A DNA stretch of 55,567 bases from an uncultured Bacteroides sp. (GCA_944322335.1 CALUOU010000004.1:1-55567), one strand, 5' to 3'. Numbered from the stretch's first letter, positions 7,129 to 16,780 are shown. The notes: generated by a model not told the origin, from the sequence alone. Numbers and translations: made by a program.

Positions 7129-10100
7129 CTATGTCTCCTCCTTCTGATTCCCTTCATCAGTCTTCTCCATGCCTTGTTCCTTAAAGGCTGTAGGCGTAAT
7201 GCCATACAAATCCTTGAAAGCAGTAGAGAAATAGCCCGTGTTGGAAAATCCTGTCATCAGAGCCACATCGGCCACGGTCAGCCGACTGTCCGCCAGAAGC
7301 GAAGCGGCCTGTTTAAGCCGGATATTGCGGATGAAATCACGCGGCGCCTGATTGGTCAGCTCCTTCAGCTTGCGGTTAAGATGCGTCCGGCTAAGGCTTA
7401 CGGCAGTGGCTATCATCTCCACATTCAAATGAGGGTTGTCCAGGTTCTCGTTGATGCAGCACATCACACGGTCCATCAGCTGCTCGTCAGGATTAACCGA
7501 TTCCATGGAAAGCTTGGACAGTCGCTGTTCCTGATTCTGCTTTCCTGTATAATTGTTTTTCAGCAACTCACGCATGCGGATCAGGTTGAAAACGGTGTTG
7601 CGCAAAATCTCGATGTTGAAGGGCTTGGCTATGTAAGCGTCCGCACCCACATGAAGCCCTTCTATGTTATTCTGCTCGTCGCTCAAGGCCGTCAGCAAGA
7701 TGACAGGAACGTGATTGACATGTATGTTCTGCTTGATCTTCTTGCACAACGTCATTCCGTCCATTTCCGGCATCATGACATCGCTGATGACCAAGTCTGG
7801 CGTCCGCTTCAAGACATATGACAAAGCTTCCTTGCCGTTTCCGCACTCTTCGGTATGGAAATTCCGTCCCAGTTCGGAACAAACATAACGTCTGATCTCT
7901 TCATCATCCTCCACCACCAAAACCGTATAGTTCGTCTTGCTGCGCTGCGGAACGTCCGCTTCCTCCTTATCCGTCTCGGCTGAAGGCATCAGAGGTTCTG
8001 CTTGCGTCTCCACTGTGACGTTCTCCACAGCCGGCGCCTCGATCTCTTCCGGTTTCAGGTGGTCGTGTCCCAAAGGAATGCGGATCGTGAAACAGCTTCC
8101 GGGGCACCCTTCGTTGTTCTTTGCCCAAATGCTGCCATGGTGTAATGCCACCAGCGACTTTGTCAGATGCAAGCCCACTCCTGTTCCTGTCCCCTTGTTC
8201 TGCGAATTGCTCGACTGGTAAAAACGGTCAAATATACGCTCGATGTCTGCCGGATTGATGCCGATTCCGCTGTCTTCCACCGTGATCTCCGCATATTCCC
8301 GCAAAGCCGGGTTGGCAGCGTCCTCGTCCGTACCCGTATGCAGACCGATGCGGATGCTTCCATATTCAGGAGTATACTTGAAGGCATTGGAAAGGATGTT
8401 AAGCACAACCTTGTCGAAGTTTTTAGGATCTATCCACAAATATAACTCCTCCATATCAGGCTGAAACTCAAAAACAATATGTTTCATCTTGGCTTGATAT
8501 TCAAAGGTGGCATACAGTTCTTTCAAGAAACCTGTCATCTCGGTCTGCTGGAATTTCAGCCGCATCTGTCCTTTGTCGATCTTGCGGATGTCCATCAGTT
8601 GGTTTATCAGACGGAGAATCCGTTCGGCATTGCGGTAGATGATCTGATAGGTACGCTGCCGGTCCGGATTATGGTCTTCCGTCATCAGCTTATGCAACGG
8701 ACTGATGATAAGCGACATCGGTGTCCGTATCTCATGAGACACATTGATGAAAAACTGCAATTTCGCTTCGTTCAGCTGTTCAGCATGAATGTGTTCCAAC
8801 ATCTGCTGACGTGCGCGGTAACGCTGACGGATCTCACGTATCACGACAACGCCCACACTGCATATCAGGATGAAATAGCACAGCTTTGCCCACCATAAAG
8901 CATACCAGGGCGGAAAGATCTGAATGGTGATTTCCTTTGTTTCCGAATAGACACTATAATCTTTGGCACGCACCCGAAAATGGTAGGTGCCAGGAGCCAG
9001 CCCGCTGAACGACACCCGATTGATGCCCGGCGACAGCGTGACCCATTGCACACTGTTGAAAGCATATTGATAGGTGATGCGTTCAGGATTATAAAACTCC
9101 ATGGCTGAAAAGTCAATGCTGAAAGAATTGTCATCATGCGCCAGACGGAACTTGGAAGCGTGGCTCACAGGCTCATCCACAATATCGTATGAGCCAGACT
9201 TCATGCCCATCCGCACAGGGCGATCGTGCAGGTAAAAGTCTGTAAGACGGATTTGAGGGACACTATGCCGCTCGGAAATGCTGGCAGGATAGAAAAAGGT
9301 GACACCGCTGGTTCCCCCAAACCACAACAGCCCGTCCTTCCCCCTGAAAGAAGCTCCCCGGCTGAACTCGTTGCCCTGCAGCCCGTCTGCCGCATGGAAG
9401 TTGACAAAAGTCTTGGCGTATTTATCGTATCGGGAAAGACCGGCATTGGTGCTGATCCACAGGTTGTCAGCCATATCTCCTTGAATGGCCGAAATGGAAT
9501 TGTTGGGCAGGCCGTCATCGGTAGTGAATGTCTGAATCTCACCATTGGCAGGATTCAGACAATGCAAGCCGTAAGAAGTCCCTACCCAGACAAAACCTTC
9601 CTGGTCTTCACACAAAGAAAGAACCACCTCCCCCGGCAACAGACGGTTCACCTTATAAGTAGAGACAAAATCTTCCGTCACTAAGTCCAGACAAGCCAAG
9701 CCGTCATAAGTTCCGATATACAACTTTCCAGTGTGCGTGGGCAAAAGGCAGTTTATCCAACTGTTACTGAGAATGTTGTCATAAGGATTGTATTCCAGTC
9801 CGCTCCTGACCATCGGCAGAGAACGCACCTGATCGGTACGCAAGTCCATGCAGAAAAGCCCTGTCCCCAAGGTGCCTATCCACAACTGATCGTTGCTGTC
9901 TTCTACGATGCTATAGACACTTTGCACCTCATAGCCGTCCGGAGTGCGCAAAGGGATGTAAACGCATTGGCCGGTGGCAGGATCCAGACGGGCCAGACCG
10001 TCGCGGAAAGATCCGATATAAAGACGATGATCGGAAGTCTCGCAAATGCTCATAATGGTGCTGGAGACCGATTGGGGCATACCGGCCTCCTGGGTATAAT

Positions 10101-11247
10101 GCCTGTACAGGGTGCCGACAGGAGAAATGCCGTAAAGGCCATCGTTGTCCGTGCCTATCCACAAAATGCCATCGTCCGCCTTGCATATTGACATGACGCA
10201 ATTGGAACCGATAAGGTCGTAAACAGGAGACTTATACCCCATGTAGTAAAACGCATTGGTCATGGTCGGCTGGATCAATACACCACGCTGGAACAGACCC
10301 AACCAAGTATTGCCCTGCTTGTCAATAAGAATATCGTGCACTTTGGTTTTAGTGAAATCAAAATTGGTAGAAGCGTTTTCCCGATCCTCCACACGCTGGC
10401 TGATCAAATTGTAGACCTTCATGCCGTTGCCGTCCGTTCCGATATACAGCTCGGTCTCTGTAGCGGCACAAAGGGTCTTCACCGGCAGTTGCGGGTTTTG
10501 AGGATAGTCAATATGGACAAAACGCTGTTGTTGAGGATCATAACGGAACAAACCGTTCTTCAGACAACCGGCATAAAGATTGCCACGCTTGTCCTCGCAA
10601 ACCGAAGACGGCCAGCCTATTCCCTCGGCACTCCCGTGCAACGTCACTTTTTTGTCCGGAGCGATGCTGTAAATGCCCTCTCCACCTGCCACTACCCACA
10701 AAACATGGTTCTTGTCCTCATAGATGTTATCAAGCAGATAGCTGGGAAGCTGACGCTCATATTGCATCATGCACAGTTCGCCGTCCTTTTCTGCAATATA
10801 AAACAAGCCATGCCCGCTGGTCACCGCCACAAGGGTGCCATCATGCCTTTCCAAAATAGAAGAGACATTGGCAGATGCCGAAATTCCGCCAGACAGGAAG
10901 ATAGGCACATTTCTGAATTGCCCGGTAGCGCGGTCATACAATTGCAATCCGGTCAAAGTGCAGACAAAGAAACGCCCTTTGGAATCCTCAAACAGCTTAC
11001 GCACATAGTTATTGTTCAGCGAGCAACTGTCATCCGGCTGATGTCTGTAAGTGACAAACTTGGTTCCGTCATAACTATTCAGCCCATCCTCGGTGGCTAT
11101 CCAGATAATGTCTTCCTTATCTTGATAAATATCGTTAATCATGCTGCTCGACAGCTCTCTGTCTACTGTGAGCAGCCGACCCTCTTGCGCTCTACAAAAG
11201 ACTGAAAGAAACAAAGGTATTAAATATAGAATAACTTTCGTTTTCAT
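7129..11247 (-). CDS. Hybrid two-component system (sensor, histidine kinase, receiver and AraC-type DNA-binding in one protein)
   Basis: 1372 residues. A signal peptide is followed by a long periplasmic sensor of beta-propeller (Reg_prop) repeats such as DIIWIATEDGLNSYDG and ILWIGTDNDGLYGI, then a Y_Y_Y domain (about 690-755) and a membrane helix (about 780-800). The histidine kinase has its phospho-acceptor His in SHEIRTP near residue 837, an N box near 951 and G boxes DSGIGI and GTGVGLHL. The receiver has VVEDDEE and its phosphorylated Asp in SDVMMPEMDG near 1153, and an AraC helix-turn-helix runs from about 1255 to 1352. Such proteins usually sense a breakdown product of a polysaccharide and switch on the neighbouring utilisation locus. 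Here no SusC/SusD or glycoside hydrolase gene lies nearby, so its target is unknown. All catalytic motifs are intact. Confidence 0.95.
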   Translation of the reverse strand: MKTKVILYLIPLFLSVFCRAQEGRLLTVDRELSSSMINDIYQDKEDIIWIATEDGLNSYDGTKFVTYRHQPDDSCSLNNNYVRKLFEDSKGRFFVCTLTGLQLYDRATGQFRNVPIFLSGGISASANVSSILERHDGTLVAVTSGHGLFYIAEKDGELCMMQYERQLPSYLLDNIYEDKNHVLWVVAGGEGIYSIAPDKKVTLHGSAEGIGWPSSVCEDKRGNLYAGCLKNGLFRYDPQQQRFVHIDYPQNPQLPVKTLCAATETELYIGTDGNGMKVYNLISQRVEDRENASTNFDFTKTKVHDILIDKQGNTWLGLFQRGVLIQPTMTNAFYYMGYKSPVYDLIGSNCVMSICKADDGILWIGTDNDGLYGISPVGTLYRHYTQEAGMPQSVSSTIMSICETSDHRLYIGSFRDGLARLDPATGQCVYIPLRTPDGYEVQSVYSIVEDSNDQLWIGTLGTGLFCMDLRTDQVRSLPMVRSGLEYNPYDNILSNSWINCLLPTHTGKLYIGTYDGLACLDLVTEDFVSTYKVNRLLPGEVVLSLCEDQEGFVWVGTSYGLHCLNPANGEIQTFTTDDGLPNNSISAIQGDMADNLWISTNAGLSRYDKYAKTFVNFHAADGLQGNEFSRGASFRGKDGLLWFGGTSGVTFFYPASISERHSVPQIRLTDFYLHDRPVRMGMKSGSYDIVDEPVSHASKFRLAHDDNSFSIDFSAMEFYNPERITYQYAFNSVQWVTLSPGINRVSFSGLAPGTYHFRVRAKDYSVYSETKEITIQIFPPWYALWWAKLCYFILICSVGVVVIREIRQRYRARQQMLEHIHAEQLNEAKLQFFINVSHEIRTPMSLIISPLHKLMTEDHNPDRQRTYQIIYRNAERILRLINQLMDIRKIDKGQMRLKFQQTEMTGFLKELYATFEYQAKMKHIVFEFQPDMEELYLWIDPKNFDKVVLNILSNAFKYTPEYGSIRIGLHTGTDEDAANPALREYAEITVEDSGIGINPADIERIFDRFYQSSNSQNKGTGTGVGLHLTKSLVALHHGSIWAKNNEGCPGSCFTIRIPLGHDHLKPEEIEAPAVENVTVETQAEPLMPSAETDKEEADVPQRSKTNYTVLVVEDDEEIRRYVCSELGRNFHTEECGNGKEALSYVLKRTPDLVISDVMMPEMDGMTLCKKIKQNIHVNHVPVILLTALSDEQNNIEGLHVGADAYIAKPFNIEILRNTVFNLIRMRELLKNNYTGKQNQEQRLSKLSMESVNPDEQLMDRVMCCINENLDNPHLNVEMIATAVSLSRTHLNRKLKELTNQAPRDFIRNIRLKQAASLLADSRLTVADVALMTGFSNTGYFSTAFKDLYGITPTAFKEQGMEKTDEGNQKEET

Positions 11248-11270
11248 AGTGACATACTCATTTCGGGCGA

Positions 11271-11278
11271 CAAATATA
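11271..11278 (-). promoter_or_regulatory. Promoter -7 box for the hybrid two-component gene
   Basis: The minus strand reads TATATTTG 24 bases before the ATG at 11247. It fits TAnnTTTG; no -33 element was found. Confidence 0.5.
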
Positions 11279-11448
11279 GTGAATATTCTTAAATCTTGTG
11301 TCTAAAAACGGATATTATGGTCAATCTATAGAAAGAAAAAAGCAAGTCTGAAAATCCGGTTGCAAAAGCATCCTATAATAAAATGGCCAACGCTTAATAG
11401 GATAAATGGATCAGACGGAAAATACGGTTGCGAAGCATGATTGGACAC

Positions 11449-11514
11449 TTGGCCAACGAAGCAATAATACTTGGCCATCGAAGCAATATTAAATGGCCAA
11501 CGAAGCAATAATAC
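11449..11514. repeat. 22-bp tandem repeat, three copies
   Basis: TTGGCCAACGAAGCAATAAT and close variants start at 11449, 11471 and 11493, a period of 22 bases. The second copy has ATCG for AACG. A partial copy (AATGGCCAACG) lies upstream near 11381 and a broken one follows at about 11515. Confidence 0.85.
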
Positions 11515-11809
11515 TTTGGCAAGTAACCTATGCTGCTGAAAAAAGCCCAGACAGGATCTTGCTTCAACGGTCAACTCTTTTTTTCGGACGCCTTGCGACC
11601 GGGTTTTCGGACTGATCCGGCTAAACGGTAATGCTTGATTTGTTAAATTCCCAAGAGTGCGAAGCCCCCTGTTTCTGTATCATGAAAAGGAAGAGAAAGG
11701 AATGAGACCCCAAAAAAATATTATTCTCTCACAAGCTGCTCTCACGAGTGGCGTGCAAGAGAATAATAAAGATTCATGTTAACCTAATTCTTACTTAAAA
11801 ATAATAATG

Positions 11810-11852
11810 AAAAAACCTCTTAATTACCGAGTGCAAATATAGAGGCTTTTTT
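11810..11852. terminator. Terminator-like stem with T-run on both sides
   Basis: AAAAAACCTCT (11810-11820) can pair with AGAGGCTTTTTT (11841-11852) with one bulged base, leaving a 20-base loop. The T-run makes it a possible bidirectional intrinsic terminator. It sits between two divergent genes, where no terminator is expected. Confidence 0.4.
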
Positions 11853-11946
11853 TGGAACCACCAAGACTTATCGCTATTTTATTTTCATTTTTAGTTATTT
11901 TATACATTTACCGTCCTCCGGTTCCGCTTTTTTGCGAAAACTTCCC

Positions 11947-11954
11947 TATCTTTG
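11947..11954 (+). promoter_or_regulatory. Promoter -7 box for fabI
   Basis: TATCTTTG followed by CGGC lies 31 bases before the fabI ATG. It lies inside the 5' extension of the longer open frame (from 11932), which supports the start at 11986. Confidence 0.6.
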
Positions 11955-11985
11955 CGGCATAATTTTTAAAATCACATTCAAAATT

Positions 11986-12843
11986 ATGAGTTACAATCTG
12001 CTGAAAGGAAAGAAAGGCATCGTCTTTGGTGCACTGAACGAACAATCCATCGCCTGGAAAGTAGCGGAGAAAGCGGTTGCTGAAGGAGCGTCCATTACGC
12101 TGTCAAACACTCCGGTAGCCGTCCGCATGGGCGAAGTATCGGCACTGGCCGAAAAACTGAATTGCGAAGTCATACCTGCAGACGCCACTAACGTGGAAGA
12201 TTTAAGCAATGTATTCAAACGTTCAATGGAAGTCTTAGGCGGTCAGATCGATTTTGTTCTTCATTCTATAGGCATGTCACCTAATGTGCGCAAAAAACGC
12301 ACATATGATGATTTGGACTATGACATGCTGGGCAAGACATTGGACATCTCCGCCATCTCTTTCCACAAAATGATCCAAACAGCAAAAAAAATGAATGCCA
12401 TCGCTGAATATGGCTCCATTGTAGCGCTAAGCTATGTAGCCGCCCAACGCACCTTCTTCGGCTACAATGACATGGCCGACGCTAAAGCACTGCTGGAGTC
12501 TATCGCACGCAGCTTCGGCTACATTTACGGACGCGAACACCATGTGCGCATCAACACCATCTCACAATCGCCTACCATGACTACTGCCGGTTCTGGCGTG
12601 AAAGGCATGGACAAACTGTTTGACTTTGCCAGCCGCATGTCTCCTCTGGGCAACGCTTCGGCTGACGAATGTGCAGACTATTGCATCGTCATGTTCTCCG
12701 ATCTGACCCGGAAGGTAACCATGCAGAATCTCTACCACGACGGCGGATTCTCCAGCATGGGCATGAGCCTCCGCGCCATGAACACTTACCAAAAAGGTCT
12801 GGAGGAATACATGGACGAAAACGGGAACATCATCTACGGATAA
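11986..12843 (+). CDS. fabI: Enoyl-[acyl-carrier-protein] reductase (NADH), FabI type
   Basis: 285-residue cytosolic enzyme of the short-chain dehydrogenase fold that performs the last reduction of the fatty-acid elongation cycle (trans-2-enoyl-ACP to acyl-ACP). The N-terminus MSYNLLKGKKGIVFGALNEQ carries the FabI-type nucleotide-binding loop. The catalytic Tyr160 and Lys167 are spaced Y-x6-K in GYNDMADAKA, with the upstream SYVAAQRT typical of the family. The start at 11986 is supported by homology and by the promoter box; an in-frame ATG at 11932 precedes that box. A good terminator follows 17 bases after the stop, so it is probably monocistronic. This is the housekeeping enzyme and not a member of the polyene cluster. 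Confidence 0.96.
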   Translation: MSYNLLKGKKGIVFGALNEQSIAWKVAEKAVAEGASITLSNTPVAVRMGEVSALAEKLNCEVIPADATNVEDLSNVFKRSMEVLGGQIDFVLHSIGMSPNVRKKRTYDDLDYDMLGKTLDISAISFHKMIQTAKKMNAIAEYGSIVALSYVAAQRTFFGYNDMADAKALLESIARSFGYIYGREHHVRINTISQSPTMTTAGSGVKGMDKLFDFASRMSPLGNASADECADYCIVMFSDLTRKVTMQNLYHDGGFSSMGMSLRAMNTYQKGLEEYMDENGNIIYG

Positions 12844-12859
12844 CCTTCACTTCATGACA

Positions 12860-12912
12860 GGCAGACGGACAGACGCACAAAAGGGATCTTCCGCCTGCCT
12901 TTTTCTTTTTTC
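12860..12912 (+). terminator. Intrinsic terminator of fabI
   Basis: GGCAGACGG (12860-12868) pairs with CCGCCTGCC (12891-12899), one mismatch, followed at once by TTTTTCTTTTTTC. It is a classical Rho-independent terminator just after fabI. Confidence 0.8.
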
Positions 12913-12994
12913 AGAAGCCGGCCGACTTTCCCGGCCCACCAACTGTACAGGCATAAACAGCCCCAAAACGAACTTCAAAATAACAGCAACAGCA

Positions 12995-13699
12995 TTGGAT
13001 ACCGCACTTTATTTACTGCCCGTGACACTGGGAGACACTCCCATCGAACAGGTTCTTCCTGCCTACAACAAAGAAATCATCCGCCAACTCCGCCATTTCA
13101 TCGTGGAAGATGTACGCTCCGCCCGCCGTTTCCTGAAGAAAGTGGATAAAGACATAGACATTGACTCGCTTACGTTTTATCCGCTGAACAAACATACTTC
13201 TCCAGATGAACTTACGGGGTATCTTAAGCCCTTGGAAACCGGACTGTCCATGGGGGTCATTTCCGAAGCCGGATGTCCGGCCGTGGCCGATCCGGGAGCT
13301 GACGTAGTGGCCATCGCCCAACGCAAACGGCTGAAAGTCGTTCCGCTGGTAGGGCCTTCGTCCATCATCTTGTCCGTCATGGCATCCGGATTCAACGGAC
13401 AGAGCTTTGCTTTTCATGGCTATCTGCCCATCGAAGCGGGCGAGCGCGCCAAAAAGCTGAAAGCACTGGAGCAACGGGCGTACACGGAACATCAGACCCA
13501 GCTCTTCATCGAAACGCCTTACCGCAACAACAAGATGGCAGAAGACATTCTGAAGAACTGCCGCCCGCAAACCCGCCTTTGCATTGCAGCCAACATCACC
13601 TGTCCGGACGAATCCATCCAGACACGCACTGTCAAAGAATGGCAAGGCAAGATCCCGGACTTGTCGAAAATCCCGTGCATCTTTCTGCTATACTGCTAA
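12995..13699 (+). CDS. SAM-dependent methyltransferase of the RsmI / tetrapyrrole-methylase family
   Basis: About 234 residues beginning near ALYLLPVTLGDTPIEQVLP, the normal N-terminus of the Bacteroidetes RsmI-like group. Typical parts are VEDVRSARRFL, the EAGCPAVADPGADVVA segment (family GxPxxSDPG-like loop), LVGPSSIILSVMASGFNGQSF and FIETPYRN. Relatives methylate the 2'-O of a cytidine in 16S rRNA; this subgroup is not characterised to my knowledge. The only in-frame ATG is at 12854, but it lies upstream of the fabI terminator, and the 47 residues it would add have no family likeness. TTG at 12995 is therefore preferred, with moderate confidence. Convergent with lipA, seven bases away. Confidence 0.8.
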   Translation: MDTALYLLPVTLGDTPIEQVLPAYNKEIIRQLRHFIVEDVRSARRFLKKVDKDIDIDSLTFYPLNKHTSPDELTGYLKPLETGLSMGVISEAGCPAVADPGADVVAIAQRKRLKVVPLVGPSSIILSVMASGFNGQSFAFHGYLPIEAGERAKKLKALEQRAYTEHQTQLFIETPYRNNKMAEDILKNCRPQTRLCIAANITCPDESIQTRTVKEWQGKIPDLSKIPCIFLLYC

Positions 13700-13706
13700 G
13701 GGGATT

Positions 13707-14567
13707 TCATTTGTTCCGGAGCATTTGCTTTTCCGCATGATAGGATGAACGCACCAAGGGAGCGCTTTCCACTTGCATGAAGCCCTTTCGCAATCCAAGC
13801 TCTTTGTATGCGGCAAATTGGGCAGGAGTGACGTATTCGGCCACGGGATAATGCCGACGGGTGGGCTGGAGATACTGCCCGATGGTCAGAATGCCGCACC
13901 CCGCCCCGTGCAGATCGTCCATCAGCTCCTCGACTTCATCCGGTGTCTCGCCCAGCCCGACCATGATGCCTGATTTGGCTGTCACTCCGCTTTCCGCAAT
14001 GTGCCTGATCACAGCCAGGCTGGTTTCATAACGGGCAGCGCTGCGCACCAGCGGACTGATGCGCTTCACGGTCTCCATGTTGTGCGAGATGACTTCAGGA
14101 GCCGCTCCGATCACTTGGTCCACCAGCTCCATCCGCCCTTGAAAATCAGGAATCAGCACTTCCAACGTCGTTTCCGGATTGAGCCGTCTCACTTCTTGAA
14201 TGGTCCGCACCCAATGTGCCGCTCCCAAATCGGGCAAGTCATCCCGATCCACAGAGGTGATGACGGCGTGCGAAAGCTTCATCAACGACACTGACTCCGC
14301 CACATGCCGCGGCTCGTCCGCATCCAGCGGAAAAGGCTTGCCTGTAGAAGTATTGCAGAACTTGCAGCTGCGGGTACAGACATTGCCTCCGATCAGGAAA
14401 GTGGCTGTCCCCCTTCCCCAACATTCTCCCAGGTTCGGACAACGCCCGCTGCTACAGATCGTGTGCAGACAATGAGACTCAACGATACGCTTGGTCGCAG
14501 CATACCGTTCGTTGGATCCGATGCTGATTTTCAGCCACTCCGGCTTAGGCACACGTTCCTGTTTCAT
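13707..14567 (-). CDS. lipA: Lipoyl synthase
   Basis: 286 residues. A radical-SAM enzyme that inserts two sulphur atoms into octanoyl groups bound to lipoyl domains. The auxiliary cluster cysteines are Cys38, Cys43 and Cys49 (CSSGRCPNLGEC); the radical-SAM cluster is Cys64-x3-Cys68-x2-Cys71 (CTRSCKFC). The C-terminal RSSY motif, whose serine is a ligand of the auxiliary cluster, is present (APLVRSSYHAE). Its ATG overlaps the stop of the dipeptidyl peptidase gene by four bases, so the two are co-transcribed and probably translationally coupled, although no functional link is obvious. Length and motifs are complete. Confidence 0.97.
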   Translation of the reverse strand: MKQERVPKPEWLKISIGSNERYAATKRIVESHCLHTICSSGRCPNLGECWGRGTATFLIGGNVCTRSCKFCNTSTGKPFPLDADEPRHVAESVSLMKLSHAVITSVDRDDLPDLGAAHWVRTIQEVRRLNPETTLEVLIPDFQGRMELVDQVIGAAPEVISHNMETVKRISPLVRSAARYETSLAVIRHIAESGVTAKSGIMVGLGETPDEVEELMDDLHGAGCGILTIGQYLQPTRRHYPVAEYVTPAQFAAYKELGLRKGFMQVESAPLVRSSYHAEKQMLRNK

Positions 14568-16780
14568 TTCAGCTCACGGTTGAAGAAGTCTGTCAGACGG
14601 GTATAAAGATGCAGACGGGTATTTCCACCCGCTATGCTGTGGTTGCGGTTGGTATAGACCTGCATCTCAAACTGCTTGCCCAGTTGTACCAGCTGTTCGG
14701 CATATTCGGCGCAATTCTGATAGTGTACGTTGTCATCGGCCATGCCATGCACCAGCAGCAGACTGCCATGCAGCTTGCCGGCACGGCTGATGGCTGAGGA
14801 GACGCGATAGCCGTCGGCATTCTCCTGGGGGGTACGCATGAAACGTTCTCCATAGATGGTATCGTAGTAGTTCCAGTCTGTCACAGCCGCCACAGCCACA
14901 CCGGCACGGAACACGGGCGTGCCTTCACTCATGCTCATCAAGGTCATGTAGCCGCCAAAGCTCCATCCCCAAATGCCTATGCGGTCTTTATCCACATACG
15001 GCAAACCGCCCAGATAAAGAGCCGTCTCCACTTGGTCACGGGCTTCTTTCACTCCTAAACTCAAATAGGTGCATTTCTCAAAAGCCGCGCCACGCCCGCC
15101 TGTGCCACGTCCGTCCACACAGACAACGATGTAGCCTTGTGAAGCCATGTAGGTCTCCCAGCTGATGCCGAACGCGTCCAGCACCAACTGTGAGCCGGGT
15201 CCGCTGTATTGGTACTGAATGACCGGATAGCGCCGCTCGGCTGAGAATCCTGTCGGCTTCATCATCCAGCCATTGAGTGTGACACCGTCCGTGGTCTGAA
15301 AAGAGAAGAACTCCTTGTGAGGCAAATCATACTCAGACAGAAGCTGTTTCAGGCGTTCGTTGGTGACAAGGGTGGCGAGCGTCTTGCCTTTATTGTCGTT
15401 CAGGGTGATCTGCAAAGGCGTGTTCAGGCTTGAATAGCGGTTCAGATAATAGTGCATGTCTGAGCTGAACAACGCATGGTTGGTGCCTTCCTGGGCGGAG
15501 AGCCTGGTCTTGCGCCCTCTACGGTCCACCTTGAAGAGCGCTTGACGCAAGGGACTGCCTTCGTTGCTGGTGTAATAGAAGGTTTGGGCATCTTCGTCAT
15601 AGCCCAGGAAGTCCTTTACTTCATAGTTTCCGGAAGTGACCTGCCTCAACAGGTTGCCGCCTAAGCTGTACCAATACAGATGGTTGAATCCGCTTCGCTC
15701 GCTGACAAAGCTGAAGCCGTCGGTATAGAAACGGATGTTGTCAAACGTATTTTCCTTGATGTAAGTGTCGCTTTCCTCGCGCAACACCAGTCTGCAGACG
15801 GTGCTTCGAGGATCGCCCATGTAAAGGTCAAGGCGGTTTTGATGACGGTTCAGTGTCAGGATGGCCAGCTTGTCCGGATCCTTCGTGAAACGGATGCGGG
15901 GGATATAGCCGTCTTCGTCCAGCGGCACTTGCATCTGGCGGGTCACACGCGTGCGGATGTCAAAGGTATGTACCGAGACCTTGGAATTGGCCTCGCCTGT
16001 CTTGGGATACTTATAGGTATAGAAGCCAGGGTATTTGGCAAAGATCTCCATGCGGGGTTTCTGACCTGCAAAGAGCGGGAAAGCATAAGAAGACACCTGG
16101 CTTTCGTCGAAACGCACGAAGGCCAGCATCTTGCTGTCGGCACTGAACTCCAAGGCGCGGTTGAAGGCGAACTCTTCCTCATAGACCCAGTCGGGAATGC
16201 CGTTCAGCACCTCGTTGCGCCGTCCGTCCTCGGTCACCTGGCTCTCGCTGTTGCCATAGAGAAGCTTGACAAGGAAGATGTTGTTGTCACGCACGAAAGC
16301 CACCATGCTCCCGTCTGGCGAGAACACCGGCACTTGCTGAGGCCCGCCGTCGGAAAGGCGTTGGACCACGTTGTTGATCTTTCCTTCAAAGTTCCGTTTC
16401 AGGCTATATAGATAATGTGTGGCCACATAGGAACGCCGGTAAACGGGCTGTGTCTCGGTGGCAATGAGCAGCATGTCGCCTTTGGGAGAGAAGCTGTAGC
16501 TGTCGAAGCGCTTAAAAGGACACTCCCTGGCTGTGGAAGCGTCAAAGAGCACCTCAACCGCCTCTCCGGTCTTGAAAGAGTATTTGATGATCTGCGTGCC
16601 TTCCGCATTCTGCTGGGAATAGTGTTCGCCGTCGCCGGGAATGGGAATCACTCCATAGATGTTCTCCTGACTGAACTTCCCGGACACGACATCCGCCAGT
16701 TCAAGCTGTCTGCCGCCTGCCGCATAACTTGCCAATGCACTAAAGCATATGAAAAGGATAAAGATTGATTGTTTTCTCAT
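14564..16780 (-). CDS. Dipeptidyl peptidase IV (S9 family serine protease), exported
   Basis: 738 residues. A signal peptide (MRKQSIFILFICFSALASYA) is followed by an eight-bladed propeller region (about 30-480, e.g. PDWVYEEEFAFNRALEFSAD, with the Glu pair that holds the substrate amino terminus) and an alpha/beta hydrolase domain. The catalytic triad is Ser near 606 in GWSFGGY, Asp near 682 in ADDNVHY and His near 714 in NRNHS. It removes Xaa-Pro or Xaa-Ala dipeptides from peptides in the periplasm. The start at 16780 is preferred over 16927 because it begins a clean signal peptide and follows a promoter box. It overlaps lipA by four bases. Confidence 0.95.
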   Translation of the reverse strand: MRKQSIFILFICFSALASYAAGGRQLELADVVSGKFSQENIYGVIPIPGDGEHYSQQNAEGTQIIKYSFKTGEAVEVLFDASTARECPFKRFDSYSFSPKGDMLLIATETQPVYRRSYVATHYLYSLKRNFEGKINNVVQRLSDGGPQQVPVFSPDGSMVAFVRDNNIFLVKLLYGNSESQVTEDGRRNEVLNGIPDWVYEEEFAFNRALEFSADSKMLAFVRFDESQVSSYAFPLFAGQKPRMEIFAKYPGFYTYKYPKTGEANSKVSVHTFDIRTRVTRQMQVPLDEDGYIPRIRFTKDPDKLAILTLNRHQNRLDLYMGDPRSTVCRLVLREESDTYIKENTFDNIRFYTDGFSFVSERSGFNHLYWYSLGGNLLRQVTSGNYEVKDFLGYDEDAQTFYYTSNEGSPLRQALFKVDRRGRKTRLSAQEGTNHALFSSDMHYYLNRYSSLNTPLQITLNDNKGKTLATLVTNERLKQLLSEYDLPHKEFFSFQTTDGVTLNGWMMKPTGFSAERRYPVIQYQYSGPGSQLVLDAFGISWETYMASQGYIVVCVDGRGTGGRGAAFEKCTYLSLGVKEARDQVETALYLGGLPYVDKDRIGIWGWSFGGYMTLMSMSEGTPVFRAGVAVAAVTDWNYYDTIYGERFMRTPQENADGYRVSSAISRAGKLHGSLLLVHGMADDNVHYQNCAEYAEQLVQLGKQFEMQVYTNRNHSIAGGNTRLHLYTRLTDFFNRELK

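Larger units (their letters stand above)
11248..11985. other. 738-base divergent gap
   Basis: Lies between the HTCS start and the fabI start. It contains the two promoters, a 22-bp repeat array (11449-11514) and a terminator-like stem (11810-11852). No coding frame here resembles a protein. The right third is very AT-rich. The terminator-like stem, which neither flanking gene needs, leaves room for a small RNA in 11520-11850, but no RNA family was recognised. Confidence 0.5.
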
